64,000 nucleotides of DNA from Desulfatitalea tepidiphila. Its GTDB lineage: Bacteria; Desulfobacterota; Desulfobacteria; Desulfobacterales; Desulfosarcinaceae. Made by a program: the position numbers and the translations under genes. Below are positions 36,436-44,400 of this stretch, piece after piece (position 1 is the stretch's first letter; each line of letters starts with the position of its first letter). The notes under the pieces are model-generated. The model worked only from the letters and a program-made list of their open reading frames with translations. It had not been told where the DNA came from and did no database searches. The stretch covers positions 62,001-126,000 of the forward strand of contig NZ_BCAG01000005.1 in assembly GCF_001293685.1 (NCBI RefSeq), written 5' to 3'.

Positions 36436-37320
36436 CTATTTCTGACGGAAGGGGATCTGGCAGTAGTCGGCACCTCGCGCGGGCGTGACCTTATTTTTGC
36501 GCAGGTACATGTTCAGGGAGTTCATGGAGATGTTGATGTTGGGCGTCGGGCCCAGAAAGACGTGCTCCAGTGCGATGGGCCTGCCGTTCTCGGGCTGGAA
36601 CTTGAATTCCACGTAGGGAACCAGCATGGAGGCGCCTTCGCGAAAAAGCACCGGGGCGTTGAGATAGTCGGTGATGGCCGGCGAAACGATGCGCCACTCG
36701 GCCTCTTCCTCGAACGAGGGATGCTTGAGCACGGCCGCGATGCGCAGCAGGTCGCCTTCGATGTGCTGGAACGCGGCGTGGTAGGGCAGCGAGCTGCAGG
36801 GATTGTCCGAATCGGATACTTTGGGGCGCTGCTCGACAAGGGCTTCGACGGCGTCGACCACCCTGACGATGAGCCGGCGCTGTTCATCCGGATCGTAGAT
36901 GCACTTGCCGATCTGAAACGACTGGGCTTGGGCGCATTTGAGGATATAGGCGGGGTTGAAGCCCAGGCTGACGCCCTTGCCCAGTCTGCTGTAACCGCGC
37001 CACTGGCTGAGCAGGTTGCCGTTGGAGCGGAACGAAGCGCCGAAGAGCAGGTGGCCGTTGGTGATGCGATGGGAGACCCAATCGAGGAACTGGTTGAGCA
37101 GATTGGGGTTGGGATGGCCTGCGGCGATGCGCCGGCTGATCTCCTTGGCGATCAGGTCGGCCGTGTGCTTGAGTTCGGCCGAATCGTTCATGTAGCGGAT
37201 GTCGCTGGCCCACAGGGCGCGGCTGCCCACGATGCCCAGGAGACCGGAGAAGGTGGTGTAGTGATAGAGGATTTCCCGGGGGATGTCGGCGTAAAGTTTC
37301 TGAGTGATGTCCTTGATCAT
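36436..37320 (-). CDS. DUF2971 family protein
   Basis: This 294-residue protein has the DUF2971 pattern: LYHYTTFSGLLGIVGSRALWASDIRYMND at the start, FGASFRSNGNLLSQWRGYSRLGKGVSLGF in the middle and EEEAEWRIV near residue 220. DUF2971 proteins are often found near defence or mobile loci, but no biochemical activity is established. The start at 37320 overlaps the stop of the preceding small gene by ATGA, so translation is coupled. Confidence 0.85.
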   Translation of the reverse strand: MIKDITQKLYADIPREILYHYTTFSGLLGIVGSRALWASDIRYMNDSAELKHTADLIAKEISRRIAAGHPNPNLLNQFLDWVSHRITNGHLLFGASFRSNGNLLSQWRGYSRLGKGVSLGFNPAYILKCAQAQSFQIGKCIYDPDEQRRLIVRVVDAVEALVEQRPKVSDSDNPCSSLPYHAAFQHIEGDLLRIAAVLKHPSFEEEAEWRIVSPAITDYLNAPVLFREGASMLVPYVEFKFQPENGRPIALEHVFLGPTPNINISMNSLNMYLRKNKVTPARGADYCQIPFRQK

Positions 37321-37505
37321 TTGTATCGTTTCAGGTCGTACTTGTCGGCCACTTCGCGTCTCTGTTCGGCGGAGAGGGAACGCATGTAGCCCCGCCAGCC
37401 GGGGCACCAGGAGGTGTGCCAGCGCCACAGGCGGCCGAGCAGTGAATTTGGATTCCGGTCATATTTGGCCCGGAAGGCGCACGATTCACACTTTGGGGTA
37501 GGCAT
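37317..37505 (-). CDS. Small cysteine-motif protein coupled to DUF2971
   Basis: This 62-residue protein starts MPTPKCESCAFRAKYDRNP and contains WRWHTSWCPGWRGYM, so it has three cysteines and a His that could form a metal site, and many aromatics. I know of no named family, although the pattern looks conserved in related bacteria. AAGGAAG precedes the ATG, and the stop overlaps the DUF2971 start by four bases. It may assist or regulate that protein. Confidence 0.65.
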   Translation of the reverse strand: MPTPKCESCAFRAKYDRNPNSLLGRLWRWHTSWCPGWRGYMRSLSAEQRREVADKYDLKRYK

Positions 37506-37683
37506 GACAATCACTTCCTTTCCCTTGCGGCTCAAATGGCGCAAGGTACGCGTGGAACAATGGACCGATGAGCGGCCCGGCCGCCTTGGGCTTGCCCACC
37601 AGCTGGGGCACCCAGCGGTTCAAATGATAGATCAGCGGCATGGTGCCTAATCGCGCCACATCGATGAATCGGATGCGCTCTGA

Positions 37684-37743
37684 GGACAAATTTTTTCATG
37701 CAACGCCGATATCGGGCCAATCGGCCATTTGTGGACCGGCGCT
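37684..37743. repeat. Family 2 repeat fragment
   Basis: CAACGCCGATATCGGGCCAA and GGCCATTTGTGGACCGGCGC match the right half of the element at 17735-17877; the left half is missing. Confidence 0.5.
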
Positions 37744-38428
37744 ATTTCACCACGATCAACGCATCCACGGCCACCGGTCGGGCGCCGTCCAGAATCACGG
37801 GGTTGAGGTCGATTTCGGCCACGGCCTCGATCTCCACGCCGATCTGCCCGATGCGGATCAGCATGTCGGCCAGGGCCCCGGTGTCGGCGGCCGGCATGCC
37901 GCGCACGGCCTCCAGGATCTTATGGCCCTTGATGTCGCCCATCATCTCCATGGCGTCATGGTGTTCGAGGGGCGCCTTGCGGAACGAGATGTCCTTGAGA
38001 ATCTCGGTGAATATCCCGCCCAGGCCGAACATGACGCAGGCCCCGAACTGGGGATCGCGCGTCAGGCCCATCACCAACTCGCGCCGGCCGCCGATCATCT
38101 CCTGGACCAGCACGCCGCCCTTGCCGTCCAGGCCGGCCATGATCCCGTCGAAGGCGGCAACGGCTTCGGCCTCGCCACGGACATCCACGCGCACGAGGTT
38201 CTTTTCGGTCTTGTGTGCGATCTCGGCGGCGCACCCTTTCATCACCAGGGGAAAGCCGATGGCGTTCAGGGCGCCGGCCAGGGCCGCGCGATCCCCGACC
38301 AGAATCTCCCGGGTCACGGGAATGTCCCAGGCGGTCAGCACCTGTTTGGCTTCGTATTCGGAGAGCGTTTTGCGCCCCTCTTTGCGGGCGGTCTCGATCA
38401 GTTGCAGGGCTTGATCCTTGTTCATCAT
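37742..38428 (-). CDS. ADP-forming acyl-CoA synthetase, beta (ATP-grasp) subunit
   Basis: This 228-residue ATP-grasp protein (EYEAKQVLTAWDIPVTRE, LVMKGCAAEIAHKTEKN, GGRRELVMGLTRDPQFGACVMFGLGG, AEIDLNPVIL) is the beta subunit of NDP-forming acetate/acyl-CoA ligase. It transfers phosphate between the phosphohistidine on the alpha subunit and ADP. It overlaps the alpha gene stop by ATGA, consistent with a stoichiometric complex, and gives ATP from acyl-CoA in fermentative or syntrophic metabolism. Confidence 0.93.
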   Translation of the reverse strand: MMNKDQALQLIETARKEGRKTLSEYEAKQVLTAWDIPVTREILVGDRAALAGALNAIGFPLVMKGCAAEIAHKTEKNLVRVDVRGEAEAVAAFDGIMAGLDGKGGVLVQEMIGGRRELVMGLTRDPQFGACVMFGLGGIFTEILKDISFRKAPLEHHDAMEMMGDIKGHKILEAVRGMPAADTGALADMLIRIGQIGVEIEAVAEIDLNPVILDGARPVAVDALIVVK

Positions 38429-39894
38429 GATTTCCTTTCATAATACGCGTTGAGATGTCCGATGGCCCGAAGTGCGTCGCGCAATTCCGCGAATACCGGT
38501 ATGCCGCGCTCGATGAAGGCGCGGCGGGCATCCACGAACATATCGACCACATCCAGGTGATCCGGCCCGCTCTTGGGGTTGGACAGGATGACGACGATGG
38601 GTTTGCCGGTTTCCGCCGCCACCTCGCGGATGTCGTCGGCCAGTTCCAGGTAGGGGGTCACGGCCTTGATCGGTCGTCCTGTCAACATGGCCATATTCTT
38701 ATAATGATGCAGCAGGGAAGTAAAGATCTGCAGATCGATGCGCGGATCGCCGGCCGCCAGTCGCATGATCGCCTTGAGCGTTTTGGGTGGCACGAAGGGA
38801 TTGGCCACGTCCACCGGATTGCCGGGGCTCGATCCGGGTTTGGGCAGCAGTTCGTCGATGCGGCCGGCCAGATCGGGTTCAAAGGCCGGGATCTGCAAGC
38901 CGAAGTTTTCGGCCAGGTCCGCGGCCGCCACACCCAGGGCGCCGCCGCCGCCCAGCACCGTGATGTTGTGAAAAGTCTGCGGGGGCAACAGGCTGAAGGC
39001 CAGGCAAGTCTGCACCATCTCGCCCATGTCGCCCACCTGCACGGCATTGGCCTGGCGCAGGATCGACTGCCAGATCTCGCGGCTGCCGCCCATGGAGGCG
39101 GTATGACTCTGCACTGCCCGGCGGCCGGCCGCCGAGAGGCCGCCCTTGTTGACGATCACCGGCTTTCTGGCCGTGGTGCGCCGCAGGGATTCGAAAAAAG
39201 CGTCGCCGTCGCGGATGCCCTCGATATACATGGCCACCAGGCCGGTTTCAGGATCCTCGCGGTAATAGTCGAGCAACTCGGTTTCGCGCAGATCGCAGCC
39301 GTTGCCGAAGCTGACCACCTTGCTGAATTTCAGGCCCACCGACTTGCCGGCGTTGGCAAAATCCACGGCCATGCCGCCGCTCTGGGACGAGAAGGCTACC
39401 GGACCGGTCTCCCGGGAAAGGTCGGGACCCGGCAACACGGTAAGGCCGCTGCGGGGGCAGTAGATGCCGAAACAGTTGGGGCCGATGACGCGGATGCCCC
39501 GGGCCGCCACCCGCACGATCTCTTGTTCCAGGGCGATGCCCTCGGCGGTTCCCAACTCCTTGAAACCGGATGAAAAAATTTCGGCGCCGGCTGCACCCTT
39601 GAGGCGGCACGCTTCGAGCACTTCGGGCACGGCCCGGGCCGCCACGGCGATGATGGCGAAATCGATGGCGCGGGGAATCTCCTCCACGCTGCGATGGATC
39701 GGCTCGCCGTTCAACTCGCCGCCCTTGGGATTGACCAAGAAAATTTCACCTTCGAACCCGATGAGCCGCAGGGAGACGAAAATGCCGGCGCCGAAGCCGA
39801 GCCCCTCCTGGGAAACCCCGACGATGGCGATCCGTTTGGGATGGAAGATGCGTTCGAAGTCGATTGGGGATGTTTGCGTTGTCGTTGGGGCCAT
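38425..39894 (-). CDS. ADP-forming acyl-CoA synthetase, alpha subunit
   Basis: This 489-residue protein has a CoA-binding domain (FHPKRIAIVGVSQEG), two ligase-CoA domains (GPNCFGIYCPRSGL, VAFSSQSGGMAV) and active-site histidine in QSHTASMGG. It forms acyl-CoA or its reverse reaction with ADP/Pi, coupled to the beta subunit downstream. The start at 39894 is preceded by a near-perfect AAGGAGGTAA. The acyl substrate cannot be read from sequence. Confidence 0.93.
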   Translation of the reverse strand: MAPTTTQTSPIDFERIFHPKRIAIVGVSQEGLGFGAGIFVSLRLIGFEGEIFLVNPKGGELNGEPIHRSVEEIPRAIDFAIIAVAARAVPEVLEACRLKGAAGAEIFSSGFKELGTAEGIALEQEIVRVAARGIRVIGPNCFGIYCPRSGLTVLPGPDLSRETGPVAFSSQSGGMAVDFANAGKSVGLKFSKVVSFGNGCDLRETELLDYYREDPETGLVAMYIEGIRDGDAFFESLRRTTARKPVIVNKGGLSAAGRRAVQSHTASMGGSREIWQSILRQANAVQVGDMGEMVQTCLAFSLLPPQTFHNITVLGGGGALGVAAADLAENFGLQIPAFEPDLAGRIDELLPKPGSSPGNPVDVANPFVPPKTLKAIMRLAAGDPRIDLQIFTSLLHHYKNMAMLTGRPIKAVTPYLELADDIREVAAETGKPIVVILSNPKSGPDHLDVVDMFVDARRAFIERGIPVFAELRDALRAIGHLNAYYERKS

Positions 39895-39957
39895 GGGCCG
39901 GTTACCTCCTTGGATCTTGTGTGGCACGTTGCTGCGGCATGGGAAAACCTCCCTTGC

Positions 39958-40398
39958 TCAGAGCGTGGAAAAAACGGCGCCCAGCATGACCAGGGCGGCG
40001 CCGACGAGTTTCTTGGCGGACAGTGGATCGACCGGTGTGGAGAGCAGGCCGAAATGGCCGACCACCAGGGCGGTGAGGATCTGGCCGCTCACGGTCAAGA
40101 TGAAAAACTGGCGCACCCCGATGCGCGGGATCAGATAGGTGGTGGCCAGGACGATGAAGGCACTGACGAAGCCGGTCAGATACAAATAGATGGGCACGGA
40201 CCTGAGGCGCACCAGGCTGGCGGGATCGCCCCACACGGCGAACAGAACGATGGAGGTGACCAGCGCCATGAGAAAGAAGGTGATGTTGGCCGTGATGGCC
40301 GATCCCAAATGCCGGGAGACCATGCTGTTCATCGGCAGATAGATGGAAAGCAGGGCCCCGACCAGCAGGGAGAGGAGGGTGATAACTATGGGGGGCAT
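39958..40398 (-). CDS. YdcZ/DUF606-type membrane protein
   Basis: This 146-residue protein has five hydrophobic segments and the DUF606 pattern (LLVGALLSIYLPMNSMVSRHLGS, TGFVSAFIVLATTYLIPRIGV, LVGAALVMLGAVF), related to the DMT transporter fold. The start at 40398 has GGAG nine bases upstream; the longer frame is unlikely. Its substrate is unknown. It shares its direction with the acyl-CoA synthetase genes. Confidence 0.8.
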   Translation of the reverse strand: MPPIVITLLSLLVGALLSIYLPMNSMVSRHLGSAITANITFFLMALVTSIVLFAVWGDPASLVRLRSVPIYLYLTGFVSAFIVLATTYLIPRIGVRQFFILTVSGQILTALVVGHFGLLSTPVDPLSAKKLVGAALVMLGAVFSTL

Positions 40399-40519
40399 GG
40401 CGTGCTCCGTATCTTTTTTTGCCTGCTCGTACTCGATCTTTACACTAAATGGCTTCGCAAAAAGCCCAAACGCCTCTTCGACTGCATTCCGGCGAAAGCA
40501 GGAATTCATTCACATGCGG

Positions 40520-41104
40520 CTATCGCTGCATCACCAAGATCTCCCCGTGTCGGAAGCAGCCGACCAGATGGTCGTTGATCACGCCGGCGGCCTGCAGGAA
40601 AGCGTAGCAGATCGTGCTGCCCACAAAGGCGAAGCCGGCCTGCTTGAGCGCCTTGCTGACCCGGTCGGAGAGCGGCGTATTGGGCGGGATCTGCTCCGCC
40701 CGCTTCCAGCGGTTGTGCACCACCCGGCCGTCGGTGAACGACCAGATGAAGTCGCTGAACGATCCGTGGGCCTCTGCCAGCGACAGAAAGCAGGCAGCGT
40801 TGTGGACTGCGGCGCGCACCTTCTGGCGGTTGCGGATGATGGCCGGATTCAACAGGGCCGCTTCGATCTCCGGTTCGGTCATGCGCACCATACGCAGGGG
40901 GTCGAAACCGTGAAAGACCTGTCGGAACGCTTCGCGCTTGTGCAGCACGGTACGCCACGAGAGACCGGCCTGAAATGCGTCCAGGGTAATGTGTTCCATC
41001 CAGAGGCGGTCGTCATGAACCGGCACGCCCCACTCATGGTCATGATAGGCCACCATGAGGGCATCGTCGCTGGGCCAGGGGCACCTGGGTTTGTCGTCTT
41101 TCAT
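40520..41104 (-). CDS. tag: DNA-3-methyladenine glycosylase I
   Basis: This 194-residue protein matches Tag closely: RCPWPSDDALMVAYHDHEWGVPVHDDRLW at the start, ITLDAFQAGLSWRTVLHKR, and AFVGSTICYAFLQAAGVINDH near the end, including zinc-binding Cys and His residues. It excises 3-methyladenine from alkylated DNA. It stands between unrelated genes and ends next to the repeat-poor intergenic DNA before the YdcZ gene. Confidence 0.95.
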   Translation of the reverse strand: MKDDKPRCPWPSDDALMVAYHDHEWGVPVHDDRLWMEHITLDAFQAGLSWRTVLHKREAFRQVFHGFDPLRMVRMTEPEIEAALLNPAIIRNRQKVRAAVHNAACFLSLAEAHGSFSDFIWSFTDGRVVHNRWKRAEQIPPNTPLSDRVSKALKQAGFAFVGSTICYAFLQAAGVINDHLVGCFRHGEILVMQR

Positions 41105-41120
41105 CTGGATACCGGCTCCT

Positions 41121-42542
41121 TCATGGCAGGGCCGCCAATACGTCGTGGATAAAGCGGCTGGTGTTCCATGTGCTTCGGTCGGAGGTGGCCCCGAAGCGCA
41201 CCAGGACCGTGTCGCGGGATGGGATGACGATCACCTTCTGTTCCTGGAACCCTTCGGCGGCATAAGCGTCGCGCGGGGCATCGGGCCACCGTCGGTCGTT
41301 GGGATCGCCCGGCGCGCCGGCATTGAGCCAGAACATGGCGCCGTACTCCCCTTTGGGCGCCGGCGGTGTGGGCGTGGTCGTATAGGCCACCCACCCTTCG
41401 GGCAGGATGCGCTCGCCGTTCCAGACGCCGTCCTGCAGATAGAGCAGGCCGAAACGCGCCCAGTCCCGGGCCGTGGCGAAGATATAGGAGGAGCCCACGA
41501 AGGTGCCCGAGGCATCCGGCTCCAGGATGGCGCTGGACATGCCGATGCGGTCGAAAAATTTCTCATAGAGCGCCGGGTAATAGTAGGCGGCATCCGGGGC
41601 TACCGCCTCGCGCACGATGCGCGCCACGATATTGGCCGTGCCGCTGGAGTATTGCCACTCCGTACCGGGCGGCGCGGCGAGCCGCTTTTCCGCGGCAAAG
41701 GCCCCAAAATCTGCGCTGCTGTAAAGCATGTTGGTGACGTCGTAAAAGGGTGCGTACACCTCGTCGAAGGCGAGGCCGCTGCTCATGCGCAGCAATTGAT
41801 CTGTCGTGATCGATCTCTTTGGATCGCTGGGATCATTCCACTCGGGCACTGGGGCCGGGGCCATGATATCGAGCTTGCCCTCACCGACCAGCACGCCCAC
41901 CAGGGCGCTGGTCACGCTCTTGCTCATGGACCAGCCAAGCATGGGCATCTCCTTGTGAAAACCGTCGGCATAACGCTCGGCGATCAGTTGCCCGCGATAG
42001 ACCACCAGGACGGCCCGGGTGTTGCGCCTGGGCTCGGGACCGGGTTCGGCGAAGGCCTGGTCCACGACCTGCGCCAGCCGGTCGGCATCCACGCCGACAC
42101 CGGCCGGATCGACCGGATCGCCGCTGCCGTGCGGCCACGGTCGATCCGACGGGCGCGCGGGCGGCAGCCGCTTGAAATCCGGGGGGAGCGGCGGCTTGGC
42201 GTTCATCCCGCCCGCGGTCGTGTTCGCGATCAGGCTACAGCCGCACCCCTCCCGGTAGATGGCCGTACTGGAGACGAGTCCCAGCGACGAGGCGCGGACG
42301 CTCCTGGCGACGGGGTCGATCTCGTAGGAGACCAGGTGCGCCATGGGATTGACCGGCAGCACATCCTCGCGAAAGACGGGTTCCGGGTCGCGCCCGGAAA
42401 TGAAGGTGCTCGAACAGAGATACTTGGCAGTATAGCCCGTACCGATGGGCATGCCCTTGAAAAAGGAGGCGATCAGAGCGATCACGGCCAGTCCGCCGAC
42501 CAGGATCCCACCGATGAGGCCTAATTTGACGCTGCGTTTCAT
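41121..42542 (-). CDS. Beta-lactamase-fold serine hydrolase
   Basis: This 473-residue protein of the class C beta-lactamase/esterase fold has the SxxK motif in GWSMSKSVTSALVG (about residue 220), a Tyr motif in WQYSSGTAN, and a conserved C-terminal GFQEQKVIVIPSRD. An N-terminal membrane anchor (residues 7-27) places it outside the membrane. The N-terminal 150 residues contain CGCSLIAN and a Pro-rich linker. Likely an esterase or peptidase of unknown substrate; beta-lactamase activity is not implied. The start at 42542 is approximate. Confidence 0.85.
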   Translation of the reverse strand: MKRSVKLGLIGGILVGGLAVIALIASFFKGMPIGTGYTAKYLCSSTFISGRDPEPVFREDVLPVNPMAHLVSYEIDPVARSVRASSLGLVSSTAIYREGCGCSLIANTTAGGMNAKPPLPPDFKRLPPARPSDRPWPHGSGDPVDPAGVGVDADRLAQVVDQAFAEPGPEPRRNTRAVLVVYRGQLIAERYADGFHKEMPMLGWSMSKSVTSALVGVLVGEGKLDIMAPAPVPEWNDPSDPKRSITTDQLLRMSSGLAFDEVYAPFYDVTNMLYSSADFGAFAAEKRLAAPPGTEWQYSSGTANIVARIVREAVAPDAAYYYPALYEKFFDRIGMSSAILEPDASGTFVGSSYIFATARDWARFGLLYLQDGVWNGERILPEGWVAYTTTPTPPAPKGEYGAMFWLNAGAPGDPNDRRWPDAPRDAYAAEGFQEQKVIVIPSRDTVLVRFGATSDRSTWNTSRFIHDVLAALP

Positions 42543-42562
42543 GTTGCAACCATTGGTAGTTC

Positions 42563-42606
42563 GTGTCCGTTCACAAATAGGCCAATTGGCCACTTTGGAT
42601 GGCCAC
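42563..42606. repeat. Short palindromic repeat, family 2 (short form)
   Basis: GTGTCCGTTCACAAATAGGC faces GGCCACTTTGGATGGCCAC in inverse orientation, like the short copy at 9025. It lies three bases after the enoyl-CoA hydratase stop. Confidence 0.6.
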
Positions 42607-42608
42607 CG

Positions 42609-43385
42609 TTAACGGTTTTTCCACTCGGGCGTTTTCTTTTCGATGAATGCGCTGATACCGATCTGGGCATCCTCTGCCAGCATATTCAAGGCGATGGTCT
42701 GGGTGGCCACCTCGAAGGCCTTCTGGTCGGTCGCATCGATCTGGGCGTAAAACCCCTGCTTGCCCACGGCCAGGACGTAACGGCTGGCCTCGGCGATCTG
42801 TCCGGCAAGGGTTTCGGTCTCGTCGGCCAACTTGTCCAAGGCCACCACCCGGTTGACCAGCCCCAGGGCCTTGGCTTCGTCGGCCGGGAAATAGCGACCC
42901 GTGAGCAGCATTTCGAGGGCGGCCTTACGGCCGATGGCACGGCTGATGGCCACTGCCGGGGTGGTGCAAAAAAGTCCGATCTTGACGCCTGGCGTGGCAA
43001 AGCGCGCCCCCTCTTCGGCGACCACCAGATCGCACCACGACACCAATTGGCAGCCGGCGGCCGTGGCCACGCCTTGGACCTGGGCGATAACCGGCTGCGG
43101 CATGGCGTGGATCAACTGCATCAGGCGGCCGCAGTTTTCGAAGATCTGTTTGGCCCGCCGGGCGCCGGCGCCCACCATCTCGGACAGATCGTGGCCCGCG
43201 CAGAAATGCTTGCCCGCAGCACGAATGATCACTACTTTGACCGATTCATCCTGAGAAACGGCTGTCAGGGCGTCGATCATCTCGGCGATCATCTTCTGCG
43301 AGAGCGCGTTGATCTTTTGGGGCTGGTTCAGGGTCAAAAACGCGACCGGGCTTTCGGTGGCAAAGAGGATCTGCTCGTATGTCAT
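42609..43385 (-). CDS. Enoyl-CoA hydratase/isomerase family protein
   Basis: This 258-residue crotonase-fold protein has the oxyanion sites AAGKHFCAGHDLSEMV (about residue 65) and GVATAAGCQLVSWCDLVVA (about 110). It probably acts in beta-oxidation or aromatic/acyl-CoA degradation. It is followed and preceded by an SDR and acyl-CoA synthetases, which suggests a catabolic acyl-CoA operon. The start has AGGAGG upstream. Exact substrate unknown; other crotonase activities possible. Confidence 0.9.
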   Translation of the reverse strand: MTYEQILFATESPVAFLTLNQPQKINALSQKMIAEMIDALTAVSQDESVKVVIIRAAGKHFCAGHDLSEMVGAGARRAKQIFENCGRLMQLIHAMPQPVIAQVQGVATAAGCQLVSWCDLVVAEEGARFATPGVKIGLFCTTPAVAISRAIGRKAALEMLLTGRYFPADEAKALGLVNRVVALDKLADETETLAGQIAEASRYVLAVGKQGFYAQIDATDQKAFEVATQTIALNMLAEDAQIGISAFIEKKTPEWKNR

Positions 43386-43457
43386 GCGAAACCTCCTGTG
43401 GGATTGAATCCGATCTTCCTCCGGACCGGCAGGCGCGCTGCCGGCCCGGGGAGCCGA

Positions 43458-44258
43458 CTATTTCTTTTCGTAGAACAGCGAGGTGCGGCCGCCGTCGACC
43501 ACCAGGTCGTGGCAGTTGACGAAGCTGCCCTCGTCGCTGGCCAGAAAGAGCGCGGCGTAGGCGATATCCTTGTCCAGACCGGCCCTTGGGATGGGCGTGG
43601 CATTGGCCAAGTTTTTCATCAATTTTTCCATTTTCTTCTTGTTGGTCTCCTCATCCAGGGTGTTGGCCACTTCGGAACCGCCCCAGAAGATGGGCGTGGC
43701 GATGGCGCCCGGCGCAATGGAGTTGACCCGGATATTGAAAGGCCCGAGCTGCACGCCGGCCATCTTGGTGATGTGCACCACGCCCGCTTTCAATGCGCTG
43801 TAGAGATAGCCGCCCTGGTTGCTGCGGATGGCGGCGATGCTCGAGTTGTTGATGATGCAGCCCGACTGCTGCGGCTTCATCGCCGCCGCAGCGTATTTGA
43901 TGCCGAGGGCCACGCTGCCGAGCAACAACTTGGCGCTGTATATAAAATCGTCCATGGTCACGGTGTCCAGCGCGCCGCGATCCTTGCCGCCAGCGTTGTT
44001 GAACATGCAGTCGATGCGCCCGAACCGATCCACGGCCATTTCCACCAGGGCCTTGATGTCGGCCTCCTCGGTGACATCGGCACGCTGATAGACGACATTG
44101 GCGCCCAGCTTGGCGGCCAGTTTGGCGCCCTTTTCTTCCGACCGGCCGGCGATGACCACCTTGGCCCCTTCGCCGGCAAACACTTCCGCCGTGGCTGCAC
44201 CGATACCGCTGGTGCCCCCGGTAATGACCGCAACCTTGCCTTCCAGACGTCCGCTCAT
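43458..44258 (-). CDS. Short-chain dehydrogenase/reductase
   Basis: This 266-residue SDR has the cofactor motif TGGTSGIGAATA near residue 14, FNNAGG in the NNAG position near 88 and the catalytic NSSIAAIRS...YSALK (Tyr, Lys). The cofactor is probably NAD(P)H; arginine-rich AGRSEEKGA could favour NADPH. Its partners are an enoyl-CoA hydratase and an acyl-CoA synthetase, fitting a 3-hydroxyacyl-CoA or similar dehydrogenase step. GGAGG lies upstream of ATG. Confidence 0.92.
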   Translation of the reverse strand: MSGRLEGKVAVITGGTSGIGAATAEVFAGEGAKVVIAGRSEEKGAKLAAKLGANVVYQRADVTEEADIKALVEMAVDRFGRIDCMFNNAGGKDRGALDTVTMDDFIYSAKLLLGSVALGIKYAAAAMKPQQSGCIINNSSIAAIRSNQGGYLYSALKAGVVHITKMAGVQLGPFNIRVNSIAPGAIATPIFWGGSEVANTLDEETNKKKMEKLMKNLANATPIPRAGLDKDIAYAALFLASDEGSFVNCHDLVVDGGRTSLFYEKK

Positions 44259-44332
44259 GAGAATACCTCCGTAAGTGAATAAGTTTTATGTATTGACGCA
44301 ACCTCGTGTCTTTAATGCTTTCAGGCCTTCAT

Positions 44333-44364
44333 TCGGGCGGGGATAAACCCCACCCCTACGAGGC
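44333..44364. repeat. REP-like short inverted repeat, copy 2
   Basis: CGGGCGGGGATAAACCCCACCCCTACGAG resembles copies at 19735 and 63186, in the gap between the SDR and acyl-CoA synthetase genes. Confidence 0.4.
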
Positions 44365-44400
44365 CGGAGATGCAAATGGTTCGTTGTATTGAATCCTTCC

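Noticed and set aside
36237-36473. 78-codon minus-strand frame in the AT-rich region
   Set aside because: No ribosome site, no homologous pattern, overlaps the end of the DUF2971 gene.
37486-37689. Minus-strand frame RFIDVARLGTMPLIYH..., slightly like the start of lipoate ligases
   Set aside because: Too short, overlaps the next gene and a repeat; similarity is limited to a few residues. Might be a gene relic, but unsupported.
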